Source: Candidatus Parcubacteria bacterium (GTDB lineage: Bacteria > Patescibacteriota > Minisyncoccia > Phycocordibacterales > UBA1006). Taken from it: a stretch of 8,800 nt of DNA. Each line of letters begins with the position of its first letter. Positions within the stretch are counted from its first letter, which is position 1. Shown here in pieces: positions 1 through 4,543 of this stretch. Location: positions 1-8,800 of the forward strand of contig JALVPH010000074.1 of assembly GCA_027031875.1 (NCBI GenBank), read 5' to 3'. The notes under the pieces are model-generated. The model saw only the letters and a list, made by a program, of their open reading frames with translations. It did not search any database and had not been told where the DNA came from. The position numbers and the translations under genes were made by a program.

Positions 1-67
1 GCCCCGCTTTGGGTAAAGTATGTCACACCTCACCATCTATGTATTCCGTATACCCACCAACATAAAA

Positions 68-94
68 GCAATGAGAATAATCCACTCTCATCAC
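68..94 (-). terminator. Possible distal terminator hairpin (left copy)
   Basis: A 6-bp stem, atgaga (71-76) with tctcat (86-91), is flanked on the minus strand by a downstream TTTTAT run at 62-67 and an upstream A-rich run. It is the shorter counterpart of the hairpin at 184-252. It probably acts as a second terminator behind the dnaX-tRNA transcript. Confidence 0.35.
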
Positions 95-295
95 TCTTTT
101 TCTACTTACTTTTATGAGCGTCTTGCTGCACAGACTCCTAGTCTAACAACAAAAACCATACATAGTATAAGCGTATAAAGAAAGCGATGAGAAAAATGTT
201 ACTCCTTCGCCGTATCCCGATACGGCTTAATCGTAGACATGTTCCTCATCGCCTTTTTCTCCACTTACCTTTGTGAGCGTTTTTGCTGCCAGACT
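87..295. repeat. Diverged direct repeat (87-136 and 245-295) including the tRNA 3' end
   Basis: Positions 87-136 and 245-295 align over about 50 bases with few differences, at an offset of about 158 bp. Shared blocks are ctcatc, tttttct, acttac, gagcgt and tgctgc followed by agact. In the right-hand copy the last block is the 3' end of tRNA-Gln, so the left-hand copy ends in a tRNA 3'-terminal remnant of about 12-14 nt. The simplest reading is an old tandem duplication of tRNA tail plus terminator, followed by loss of the second tRNA body. An integration-type duplication of a tRNA end is an alternative, but no integrase gene is visible. Confidence 0.5.
178..252 (-). terminator. Terminator-like hairpin after tRNA-Gln
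   Basis: The outer arms gcgatgag (184-191) and ctcatcgc (245-252) pair. An internal perfect hairpin, GCCGTATC/GATACGGC, lies near 209-226. Read on the minus strand, an A-rich run precedes the hairpin and TTTCTTT follows it, as expected for an intrinsic terminator of the dnaX-tRNA transcript. The two-tier structure is larger than a usual terminator, so a processed small RNA cannot be excluded. Confidence 0.5.
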
Positions 296-356
296 AGGAT
301 TCGAACCTAGATAGCCAGGACCAAAACCTGGAGTCCTACCATTAGACGATCTGGCA
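286..356 (-). tRNA. tRNA-Gln (anticodon UUG)
   Basis: The sequence folds into a full cloverleaf. It has a 7-bp acceptor stem (287-293 with 350-356), a 4-bp D stem, a 5-bp anticodon stem CCAGG/CCTGG closing the loop TTTTGGT (anticodon TTG, reading CAA), a 4-nt variable region, and a T arm CTAGG-TTCGAAT-CCTAG. The discriminator base is G at 286, the known identity base for glutaminyl tRNA. CCA is not encoded (CAA follows), so it must be added after transcription. The gene starts 11 nt after the dnaX stop on the same strand, so it is probably cut from the dnaX mRNA by RNase P. Confidence 0.95.
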
Positions 357-367
357 ATATGAGAAAG

Positions 368-1423
368 CTATTTGCTTTCCACCCCCTCCTTTTTATCAAA
401 AAAATCAAGGATTGCAAGTTCAAGTGGAATGTAAGGATCTTGTGCAAGCTGGAAGAGTCGCTGGTTTTCAAGAAGTTTTTGAAGCAGGCTTGCACGAAGC
501 ATATTTCTCTCTCTCGCAAGCGTATTAAAGAACACATAACTCTCCTCCCCTTGTTCCCTCTTCACTTTTTCTCCAAACGAAGGGGAAAAACGGAGTTGAA
601 GAATTCTCCTTAGAGATTGAATGAGAAGCTTCATAAAGAGCTGTGCATCAAACTCTTCTTCTTTCGCACGTTGGATATGCTCAATTGCTTCTCCTGCATC
701 CCCTTTTGCAAGTGCAGAGATAAGAGAGTGGATGAGCTGCGTTGAGGGAACACGGAGAAAGCGTCCCGCCTCATTGAGTGAAATGGTTGATTCCCCTTTT
801 GCGCGAAAGAATGCAATGAGCTTCTGGAGCACCGTTTGCGTATCACGAAATGACCCGTCTCCAAGGAAACTTACTACATCAGATACACCTGCTTCTAACT
901 CCATCCCTTCTTTCTGTGCAATATCTTCTACCATTTTTTTGAGCGTTAGGATATTTGGGCGCTTAAACTGAAAGATTTCACAACGAGAACGTATCGTTTC
1001 AGGGATTTTGTGCGGTTCAGTTGTTGCGAGGATAAAAATCGTATGTGATGGCGGCTCTTCAATTGTTTTGAGAAGCGTGTTAAACGCTTCGGTAGTGAGC
1101 ATATGAACTTCGTCAATAATATACACCTTCTTCTCACTATGGAATGGGAGGTTGCGTACAGATTCTCGCAAGGTGCGAGCATGTTCTACCTTCCTATGAG
1201 ACGCCGCATCGATCTCAATGATGTCTTCCGGAGCACATCCGAGCTTGTTCGCGACAATCCGCGCAATACTCGTCTTCCCTGTTCCTCGTGGACCCTCGAA
1301 AAGGTAGGCGTGAGAGAAATTTCCCGATTCAATCGTCTTTTCGAGAATGGAGGTAACGTGATCCTGCCCGTATACTTCATTAAAATCTTTTGGGCGATAC
1401 TTTTGATAGAGAACTTGATTCAT
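368..1423 (-). CDS. dnaX: DNA polymerase III clamp-loader subunit (DnaX, gamma-like)
   Basis: This is the AAA+ ATPase of the clamp loader, which opens the sliding clamp and places it on primed DNA. Visible motifs in the 351-residue protein are an N-terminal MNQVLYQKYRPKDF typical of DnaX, Walker A GPRGTGKTS (44-52), Walker B IIDEVH (102-107), sensor 1 ATTEP (133-137), arginine finger SRC (146-148) and sensor 2 FRD (192-194), then a helical collar domain. The four-cysteine zinc module that normally follows Walker A is missing: only Cys63 remains and the chain runs directly into EIDAAS. There is no tau extension. The ATG at 1423 is chosen because family homology begins there; an in-frame TTG at 1486 would add 21 unrelated residues. 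An extended -10 lies just upstream, giving a nearly leaderless mRNA. tRNA-Gln follows in the same transcript. Confidence 0.95.
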   Translation of the reverse strand: MNQVLYQKYRPKDFNEVYGQDHVTSILEKTIESGNFSHAYLFEGPRGTGKTSIARIVANKLGCAPEDIIEIDAASHRKVEHARTLRESVRNLPFHSEKKVYIIDEVHMLTTEAFNTLLKTIEEPPSHTIFILATTEPHKIPETIRSRCEIFQFKRPNILTLKKMVEDIAQKEGMELEAGVSDVVSFLGDGSFRDTQTVLQKLIAFFRAKGESTISLNEAGRFLRVPSTQLIHSLISALAKGDAGEAIEHIQRAKEEEFDAQLFMKLLIQSLRRILQLRFSPSFGEKVKREQGEESYVFFNTLARERNMLRASLLQKLLENQRLFQLAQDPYIPLELAILDFFDKKEGVESK

Positions 1424-1434
1424 ACTCACTTGCA

Positions 1435-1443
1435 ATGATAGCA
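1435..1443 (-). promoter_or_regulatory. Extended -10 promoter of dnaX
   Basis: On the minus strand TGC-TATCAT fits an extended -10 (TGn plus five of six bases of TATAAT). It predicts a transcription start about 5 nt before the dnaX ATG, which leaves no room for a Shine-Dalgarno site. No good -35 is seen. A second weak -10 (TATAAG, 1489-1494) could give a longer leader. Confidence 0.5.
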
Positions 1444-1576
1444 CAGGAAAGAGAAAGAGGAATGCACCTTTACGTACTCTTCGCAAATCTTATAACCTAC
1501 GATTGTGAGGCATAAAATTAGTTTTTCGAAATTGCGTACCTTTTACAAAAATATGCTAGAATCCATTATCATATTT

Positions 1577-1605
1577 TTAACTTAACTGGTGTAAACACCT
1601 ATAAC
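1577..1605 (+). promoter_or_regulatory. Promoter of the phosphoribosyltransferase gene with a palindromic spacer
   Basis: A -35-like TTAACT (1577-1582), a 17-bp spacer and a -10 TATAAC (1600-1605) predict transcription starting at about the ATG at 1613, a leaderless mRNA. The spacer holds the 12-bp inverted repeat GGTGT-AA-ACACC (1588-1599), well placed for a repressor. An alternative upstream promoter is TTGCGT (1532-1537) with the extended -10 TGC-TAGAAT (1554-1562). Confidence 0.5.
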
Positions 1606-1612
1606 GCGATCT

Positions 1613-1999
1613 ATGAAAAAAGTGAGATATTCATTCCAGGAGATGAAAGAAGATGTAGAAAAGCTCGCAGGCTTTCTTAAAGGGAAAAGAGTGAAAAAGG
1701 TGTACGGGGTGCCAAGGGGTGGACTCATACCGGCAGTAATGCTCTCACACCTTCTTAGTCTTCCGCTTATTCTCAACAAAGAAGAGATTGATGAGGAAAC
1801 CGTTATCGTTGATGATATTGTAGATACAGGGAACACAATTTTGAAGCTCCCACAAAAAGGCCTCATTGTTTCTCTCCTCTACAAGCCACACGCGATGATT
1901 GCTCCAGATTTTTACGCTCGAGAGGTTGCAAATAACGAGTGGGTCATCTTCCCTTTTGAAACAAATGAATCGAGCAGATATGATGGAACAGAAATCTAG
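1613..1999 (+). CDS. Phosphoribosyltransferase, Gpt/xanthine-guanine type
   Basis: This enzyme transfers a nucleobase to phosphoribosyl pyrophosphate (PRPP), most likely in purine salvage in the cytoplasm. In 128 residues it has a PRPP-binding signature VIVDDIVDTGNT at about 64-75, an upstream GVPRGGLIPAVM (about 32-43) that fits the substrate loop of Gpt-like enzymes, and a C-terminal WVIFPFE resembling the W-x-x-x-P-W/F-E end of xanthine/guanine phosphoribosyltransferases. It is short but complete for a minimal type I fold. Base specificity (xanthine, guanine or hypoxanthine) cannot be read from the sequence, so no symbol is given. It is monocistronic, divergent from dnaX, and has no Shine-Dalgarno site. 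Its stop codon lies inside a hairpin. Confidence 0.85.
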   Translation: MKKVRYSFQEMKEDVEKLAGFLKGKRVKKVYGVPRGGLIPAVMLSHLLSLPLILNKEEIDEETVIVDDIVDTGNTILKLPQKGLIVSLLYKPHAMIAPDFYAREVANNEWVIFPFETNESSRYDGTEI

Positions 2000-2027
2000 G
2001 TAAGCATATAAAATGAACTTACCTAGA
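1995..2027. other. Perfect 10-bp inverted repeat over the stop codon of the phosphoribosyltransferase gene
   Basis: TCTAGGTAAG (1995-2004) pairs perfectly with CTTACCTAGA (2018-2027) across a 13-nt loop. The left arm contains the TAG stop. No T-run follows, so it is not a classical terminator. It could stabilise the mRNA 3' end or be a protein-binding site. Confidence 0.65.
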
Positions 2028-2075
2028 GCTTATTACATGTGGGGTATTTTTGTGTGGAATAAATAGTATTATAAG

Positions 2076-2113
2076 TCAATGCTCTATTTCACGATCGTGA
2101 AATAGGGCATTGA
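2076..2113. promoter_or_regulatory. 38-bp near-perfect palindrome, core TTTCACGATCGTGAAA (copy 1)
   Basis: The arms 2076-2094 and 2095-2113 are complementary except at one pair (T2083 opposite G2106), which would be a G-U wobble in RNA. The 16-bp core is at 2087-2102. The core recurs at 2224-2239 with different flanking arms. The length, zero-base centre and recurrence suggest a dimeric protein-binding site. TTTCAC/GTGAAA equals the inner half-sites of the ParB site parS (TGTTTCACGTGAAACA), but here GATC separates the halves, so parS is not claimed. Confidence 0.6.
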
Positions 2114-2215
2114 TAAATAGATGATGATATGATGCGGTGTTGGGTGGAGAAAAAGTAAATAGCTCTTCCATCAAGATGAAATAACAAAGATCACATATTT
2201 ATATGCTTTCAGATG

Positions 2216-2247
2216 AGTTCACGTTTCACGATCGTGAAAAGTGAACT
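2216..2247. promoter_or_regulatory. 32-bp palindrome, core TTTCACGATCGTGAAA (copy 2)
   Basis: The 16-bp core at 2224-2239 is identical to copy 1. It is flanked by its own 7-bp arms, AGTTCAC (2216-2222) and GTGAACT (2241-2247), with one mismatch (G2223/A2240). The centre lies 137 bp from that of copy 1. The arms differ between copies while the core is constant, as expected if the core is the recognised part and the outer symmetry is separately maintained. Confidence 0.6.
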
Positions 2248-2299
2248 GTTACTATTATTACTGAGTGGTGTCTATTTGGATAGGGAGAGGAAGGGAGTG

Positions 2300-2341
2300 A
2301 AAAAGTGGGGAGTGTTTAACCTTAAACACTCCCCACTTTTT
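2300..2341. terminator. Bidirectional intrinsic terminator, perfect 20-bp stem
   Basis: Arms 2300-2319 and 2322-2341 are perfectly complementary around a 2-nt centre (CC). The stem begins with five A and ends with five T, with a GC-rich GTGGGGAGTG block between, so it works as a terminator on either strand. It would end any transcript coming from the phosphoribosyltransferase side and insulate the HNH gene. The sequence beyond it remains loosely complementary (purine-rich left, pyrimidine-rich right). Confidence 0.85.
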
Positions 2342-2380
2342 CCATTTTCCCTCCTTCTCATATACCTTTACAAAAATTTC

Positions 2381-2386
2381 TATAAG
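2381..2386 (+). promoter_or_regulatory. Possible -10 for the HNH gene
   Basis: TATAAG is the best -10-like hexamer between the terminator and the HNH start and would give a leader of about 48 nt. No convincing -35 sits at 16-18 bp. TTTACA (2367-2372) is close but its spacing does not fit this -10. Confidence 0.25.
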
Positions 2387-2440
2387 TGTTAGCTTCAGAG
2401 TAAGCAAAAAAATTAAATATGTCAAAAAAACTAAAGAATA

Positions 2441-2794
2441 ATGGGCAGGAGACGTAGAAAGAGAGGTCCACGGGGTCCCAAATACGGAACCTGCCCCGTA
2501 TGTGGTATCCACGGTCGATTGACCGTGCACCACATACTCCCCAAATCACTATTTGGGGAGACGGGGGAGCATGTGCTCCTCTGCCGCTCCTGCCACGATG
2601 CAGTTGAGCGGCAAATCCAGCACGTAGAAAGAAAAGAAATACGTGCTGGAAAAAGACCTCATAAAAACGGGAGAGTAAAACTCTCCCGAGAGGTCTACTG
2701 GAACATCGTGTTCCAGTTCGCCGACCGCGGTACGACGGATACGACTCAGAGAAAAAGGAGGAGTCGAAGAGACCGTCGTCGTGGTCGGCGATAA
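2441..2794 (+). CDS. Small arginine-rich HNH/zinc-finger protein with hairpin-tiled coding DNA
   Basis: The 117-residue product has a basic N-terminal tail (RRRRKRGPRG, 3-12), a C-x2-C pair (18 and 21), HH (30-31), a second C-x2-C-H (48, 51, 52), and a very basic tail (104-117, almost all R/K). The four cysteines plus HH and CH match a zinc-stabilised HNH (beta-beta-alpha-metal) nuclease core with a shortened HH-to-CH segment; H44 sits where the central Asn usually is. Nuclease activity is inferred and not certain; the tails suggest nucleic-acid binding. ATG 2441 is the first start in frame, since TAA lies at 2432. No Shine-Dalgarno site is seen. The gene is convergent with the metallopeptidase-like gene. 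GC is about 55% by hand count, well above its neighbours, and the coding DNA is almost all hairpins. Functional family unknown. Confidence 0.8.
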   Translation: MGRRRRKRGPRGPKYGTCPVCGIHGRLTVHHILPKSLFGETGEHVLLCRSCHDAVERQIQHVERKEIRAGKRPHKNGRVKLSREVYWNIVFQFADRGTTDTTQRKRRSRRDRRRGRR

Positions 2795-2817
2795 AAACAG
2801 GATTCACGTCCTGTTTT
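2470..2817 (+). other. Array of about ten contiguous hairpins inside the HNH gene
   Basis: Stems read by eye (arms): H1 2470-2475/2494-2499; H2 2498-2506/2529-2537 with inner 2510-2516/2521-2527; H3 2537-2546/2551-2560 (10 bp, loop cact); H4 2566-2570/2575-2579; H5 2582-2589/2606-2613 with inner 2590-2593/2600-2603; H6 2616-2626/2640-2650 (11 bp); H7 2654-2660/2690-2696 with inner 2668-2676/2680-2688; H8 2697-2705/2709-2717; H9 2718-2726/2783-2791 with inner 2732-2738/2773-2779 and 2742-2747/2761-2766; H10 2794-2802/2809-2817. All listed stems are perfect Watson-Crick. H1 and H2 share two bases, and H2 and H3 share one. Gaps between successive hairpins are 0-7 nt. The stems do not resemble each other in sequence, so this is not a repeat family but repeated selection for local self-complementarity within a protein-coding frame. 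Confidence 0.85.
2794..2817. terminator. Shared bidirectional terminator between convergent genes
   Basis: AAAACAGGA (2794-2802) pairs with TCCTGTTTT (2809-2817) across a 6-nt loop, with A/T tracts on both outer sides. The left arm begins at the last base of the HNH stop codon. The TGA of the convergent minus-strand gene (2804-2806) lies within the loop. It can end both transcripts. Confidence 0.75.
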
Positions 2818-3715
2818 CTTTTCGTTTCAACTTTTCCACGTAATCTCGAAAGTGTTCTCTTGAAGAGACAATGTGAGGAATATCTTCCTCGTGGAGTTCC
2901 CCTTTTTTTATAAGCTCATTCAATCGAATGAGAAACCACAAAAAATCCTCCCCGTAGAACTTCTGAAAATCTCTCAAAAAGAAGAGCTTTCCGTTGAAGT
3001 AGGCACGCTTTACCTTCTCCCAGAAAGAATCAATATCCATTCCTGTCTCCTTCGAGACTCTCGCAACAATAAGGGAGAGTGCGTGCCGTAAACTTTCATA
3101 GGTTCTATTTTTCTCCACATACGAATCTATTTCCTTCTGTGAAATATGAAGGAGTGAACTCAATTCTTTCTTGTGTTTGAGGAGTATTTCATTCGTCAAC
3201 TTTTCTGTAACTGCTTCATTGAATGCCTCCAACTTCTCCCCGATGCTATACCCCACTTTTATCTTTGGTGACTTATCTGGATGAAGGTATACCTCTGAAG
3301 AAGAAAAGAGATGGAGCATTTCGTGGAGGAGCGACGCGTAGTCGTGTAATTTGTTCCCCGTAAGGTAAATCTCAATATTCCTCGTATCCCCATGGAAGAA
3401 GCCTGATTGGCACTTGTTCCTGCTTTTAAGAAAGTGAATTCTTTGTATGAGCTCTCCTAAGTCATGTTCAGAAAGCTCTCTTTCTTCTAGCCCAAGATGT
3501 CTCATTTCTTCGATTACGAAGGCAACGAGATGGGATATTACCTCCATATCCTCTTGAGTTTTTTCTACTTCTCGTGCTGTCGGATCACTCGGCTCAAAGT
3601 AGTATATTGCATCACGTGCATCTTCGTTAAATTCTCCCACCGTTTTCTCGAGCTCTTCCTTCTCTGTCCCTTTCTGTGGAACAAATTCTTCTTTTTTAAA
3701 ACGAAAACGTGACAT
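2804..3715 (-). CDS. Putative zinc metallopeptidase-like protein (HExxH)
   Basis: I do not recognise a named family. The 303-residue product is charged, has no signal peptide or membrane helix, and contains HEMLH at 131-135 followed by FNEAVTE at 165-171. HExxH plus a Glu about 30-36 residues later is the ligand pattern of gluzincin-type zinc peptidases: two His, a catalytic Glu132, and Glu167 or Glu171 as third ligand. Residues 1-60 are acidic/basic and probably flexible; the C-terminal half is helical with a hydrophobic segment around FFLRDF and FLWFLIRL. ATG 3715 is preceded by a good promoter that would start the mRNA about 6 nt upstream, and there is no Shine-Dalgarno site, so translation is probably leaderless. 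The stop lies in the shared terminator loop. Enzyme activity is inference from the motif alone. Confidence 0.7.
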   Translation of the reverse strand: MSRFRFKKEEFVPQKGTEKEELEKTVGEFNEDARDAIYYFEPSDPTAREVEKTQEDMEVISHLVAFVIEEMRHLGLEERELSEHDLGELIQRIHFLKSRNKCQSGFFHGDTRNIEIYLTGNKLHDYASLLHEMLHLFSSSEVYLHPDKSPKIKVGYSIGEKLEAFNEAVTEKLTNEILLKHKKELSSLLHISQKEIDSYVEKNRTYESLRHALSLIVARVSKETGMDIDSFWEKVKRAYFNGKLFFLRDFQKFYGEDFLWFLIRLNELIKKGELHEEDIPHIVSSREHFRDYVEKLKRKENRT

Positions 3716-3727
3716 AGTATCGTGTTA

Positions 3728-3756
3728 ATTGTATGTGTTCGTTATAAAAAAAGCAA
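3728..3756 (-). promoter_or_regulatory. Promoter of the metallopeptidase-like gene
   Basis: On the minus strand -35 TTGCTT (3751-3756), a 17-bp spacer and -10 TACAAT (3728-3733) predict a start near 3721, 6 nt before the ATG. The -35 overlaps the 3' arm and T-run of the rnc terminator, so termination and initiation share bases. Confidence 0.6.
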
Positions 3757-3769
3757 GTTATTCACTTGC
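3746..3769 (-). terminator. Intrinsic terminator after rnc
   Basis: On the minus strand GCAAGT (3764-3769) pairs with ACTTGC (3753-3758) across a 5-nt loop and is followed by seven T (3746-3752). It lies 24 nt after the rnc stop and separates rnc from the downstream metallopeptidase-like gene. Confidence 0.75.
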
Positions 3770-3793
3770 AGGTGGAATAAAAAATACTCTCAT

Positions 3794-4513
3794 TTAATTA
3801 CCCCTATCGCTTAACACACCCTCTTTCTTGAGAGCTCTTTTCGCAGCGTCTTGCTGTGCTTGCTGTTTACTCTTCCCTTCTCCTTGTGCGACTTCTCGTT
3901 CCCCAAAATGAACAGAAACAACAAACTTCTTATCATGGTCGGGACCTGTCGCAGAGAGAATTTCATAGTGAGGAGTCTTCCCATAGGTTTCCTGCGCATA
4001 CTCCTGAAGGCGAGACTTTGGGTCTTTCCATGAACCACTCCTAATGATTTCCTCGAGCTCTTGAAAGAGGAGTTTCCCGACAAGTTTTTTCACCACCTCG
4101 TAACCCTGATCGAGGTGGAGTGCACCTAAAAATGCTTCAAACGTATTTGCGAGGATATAATCGCGCGCCTTTCCCTCATCACGTGACTCTCCCTTTGAGA
4201 GTTTAAGAAGCTCATTCATCCCCATTCTCCGTGCAACGCGGGAAATCGTTTCCGTGCGCACGAGCGCAGAACGATAGGCAGTGAGAATCCCCTCATTCAC
4301 CTCCGGGAATTTTTCAAAGAGAAATTCTGTCACGATGAGCTCAAGGACTGCGTCCCCAAGAAACTCTAAACGCTCATTATGGGAAAGTCCCGAGTTCTTA
4401 TTCTCGTTAATGTAGGAACGATGCGTAAACGCTTGTTCAAGGAGCTTCTTGTCGTGAAATGAAATTCCGAACCGTTTTTCAAATTGTGTGTACTTGTCTT
4501 CCATACGCCTCAT
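3794..4513 (-). CDS. rnc: Ribonuclease III
   Basis: This endonuclease cuts double-stranded RNA; it matures rRNA precursors and processes or decays structured mRNAs. The 239-residue protein has the complete signature HNERLEFLGDAVLE (45-58) with metal ligands Glu50 and Asp54, the second active-site segment ANTFEAFLGA (122-131) with Glu126, and a C-terminal dsRNA-binding domain (about 164-232: DPKSRLQEYAQ, GEGKSKQQAQQDAAKRAL). The position equal to E. coli Asp114 is Asn123, a substitution I believe occurs in other bacterial RNase III but could not check. ATG 4513 is used; ATG 4504 (three codons in) is preceded by GAGG and is a real alternative. It lies 30 nt after nusB-nudix and is probably cotranscribed with it. 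Confidence 0.95.
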   Translation of the reverse strand: MRRMEDKYTQFEKRFGISFHDKKLLEQAFTHRSYINENKNSGLSHNERLEFLGDAVLELIVTEFLFEKFPEVNEGILTAYRSALVRTETISRVARRMGMNELLKLSKGESRDEGKARDYILANTFEAFLGALHLDQGYEVVKKLVGKLLFQELEEIIRSGSWKDPKSRLQEYAQETYGKTPHYEILSATGPDHDKKFVVSVHFGEREVAQGEGKSKQQAQQDAAKRALKKEGVLSDRGN

Positions 4514-4543
4514 TGGTAACTTATCTCATTTAGCTTATACCTC

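Larger units (their letters stand above)
1..285. other. Non-coding region with two related hairpin copies
   Basis: I see no supportable gene here. On the minus strand, which is the direction of dnaX and the tRNA, the region holds two diverged copies of one unit. Each has a TGC-AGC-A tRNA-tail-like end, a stretch read as ACGCTC...GTAAGT, an A-rich run and a hairpin with a GATGAG/CTCAT stem. The first 10 bases (gccccgcttt) could be the 3' arm of a GC-rich terminator cut by the window edge. A 12-codon open frame on the minus strand from position 36 to the edge is too short to call. Confidence 0.6.
2000..2440. other. 441-bp gene-free region rich in palindromes
   Basis: I see no credible gene on either strand. 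The region holds inverted repeats centred at about 2011, 2094.5, 2231.5 and 2320.5. The sequence between them is AT-rich and unstructured by eye. It could be a long 3' UTR of the phosphoribosyltransferase gene, a regulatory region for the HNH gene, or part of one element with that gene. Confidence 0.6.

Noticed and set aside
1424..1486. N-terminal extension of DnaX from a TTG start
   Set aside because: Family homology begins at the ATG at 1423, and a good extended -10 lies inside the extension.
2076..2247. parS sites
   Set aside because: Half-sites match, but parS has no bases between them while these have GATC; no parA or parB is in the window. Kept only as a similarity.
2419..2457. Mini-ORF MSKKLKNNGQET overlapping the HNH start, with an A7 run
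   Set aside because: A slip at the A-run into the HNH frame meets TAA at 2432, so it cannot extend the HNH protein. As a leader peptide it has no support beyond its start codon.
2358..2807. 149-codon open frame antisense to the HNH gene
   Set aside because: Hairpins make the two strands alike, so stops are scarce on the opposite strand. The translation is Phe/Ser-rich without motifs, and it runs back through the terminator-flanked promoter region.
2470..2817. CRISPR array or REP-type repeat cluster
   Set aside because: No repeat unit recurs; each stem has its own sequence and there are no regular spacers.
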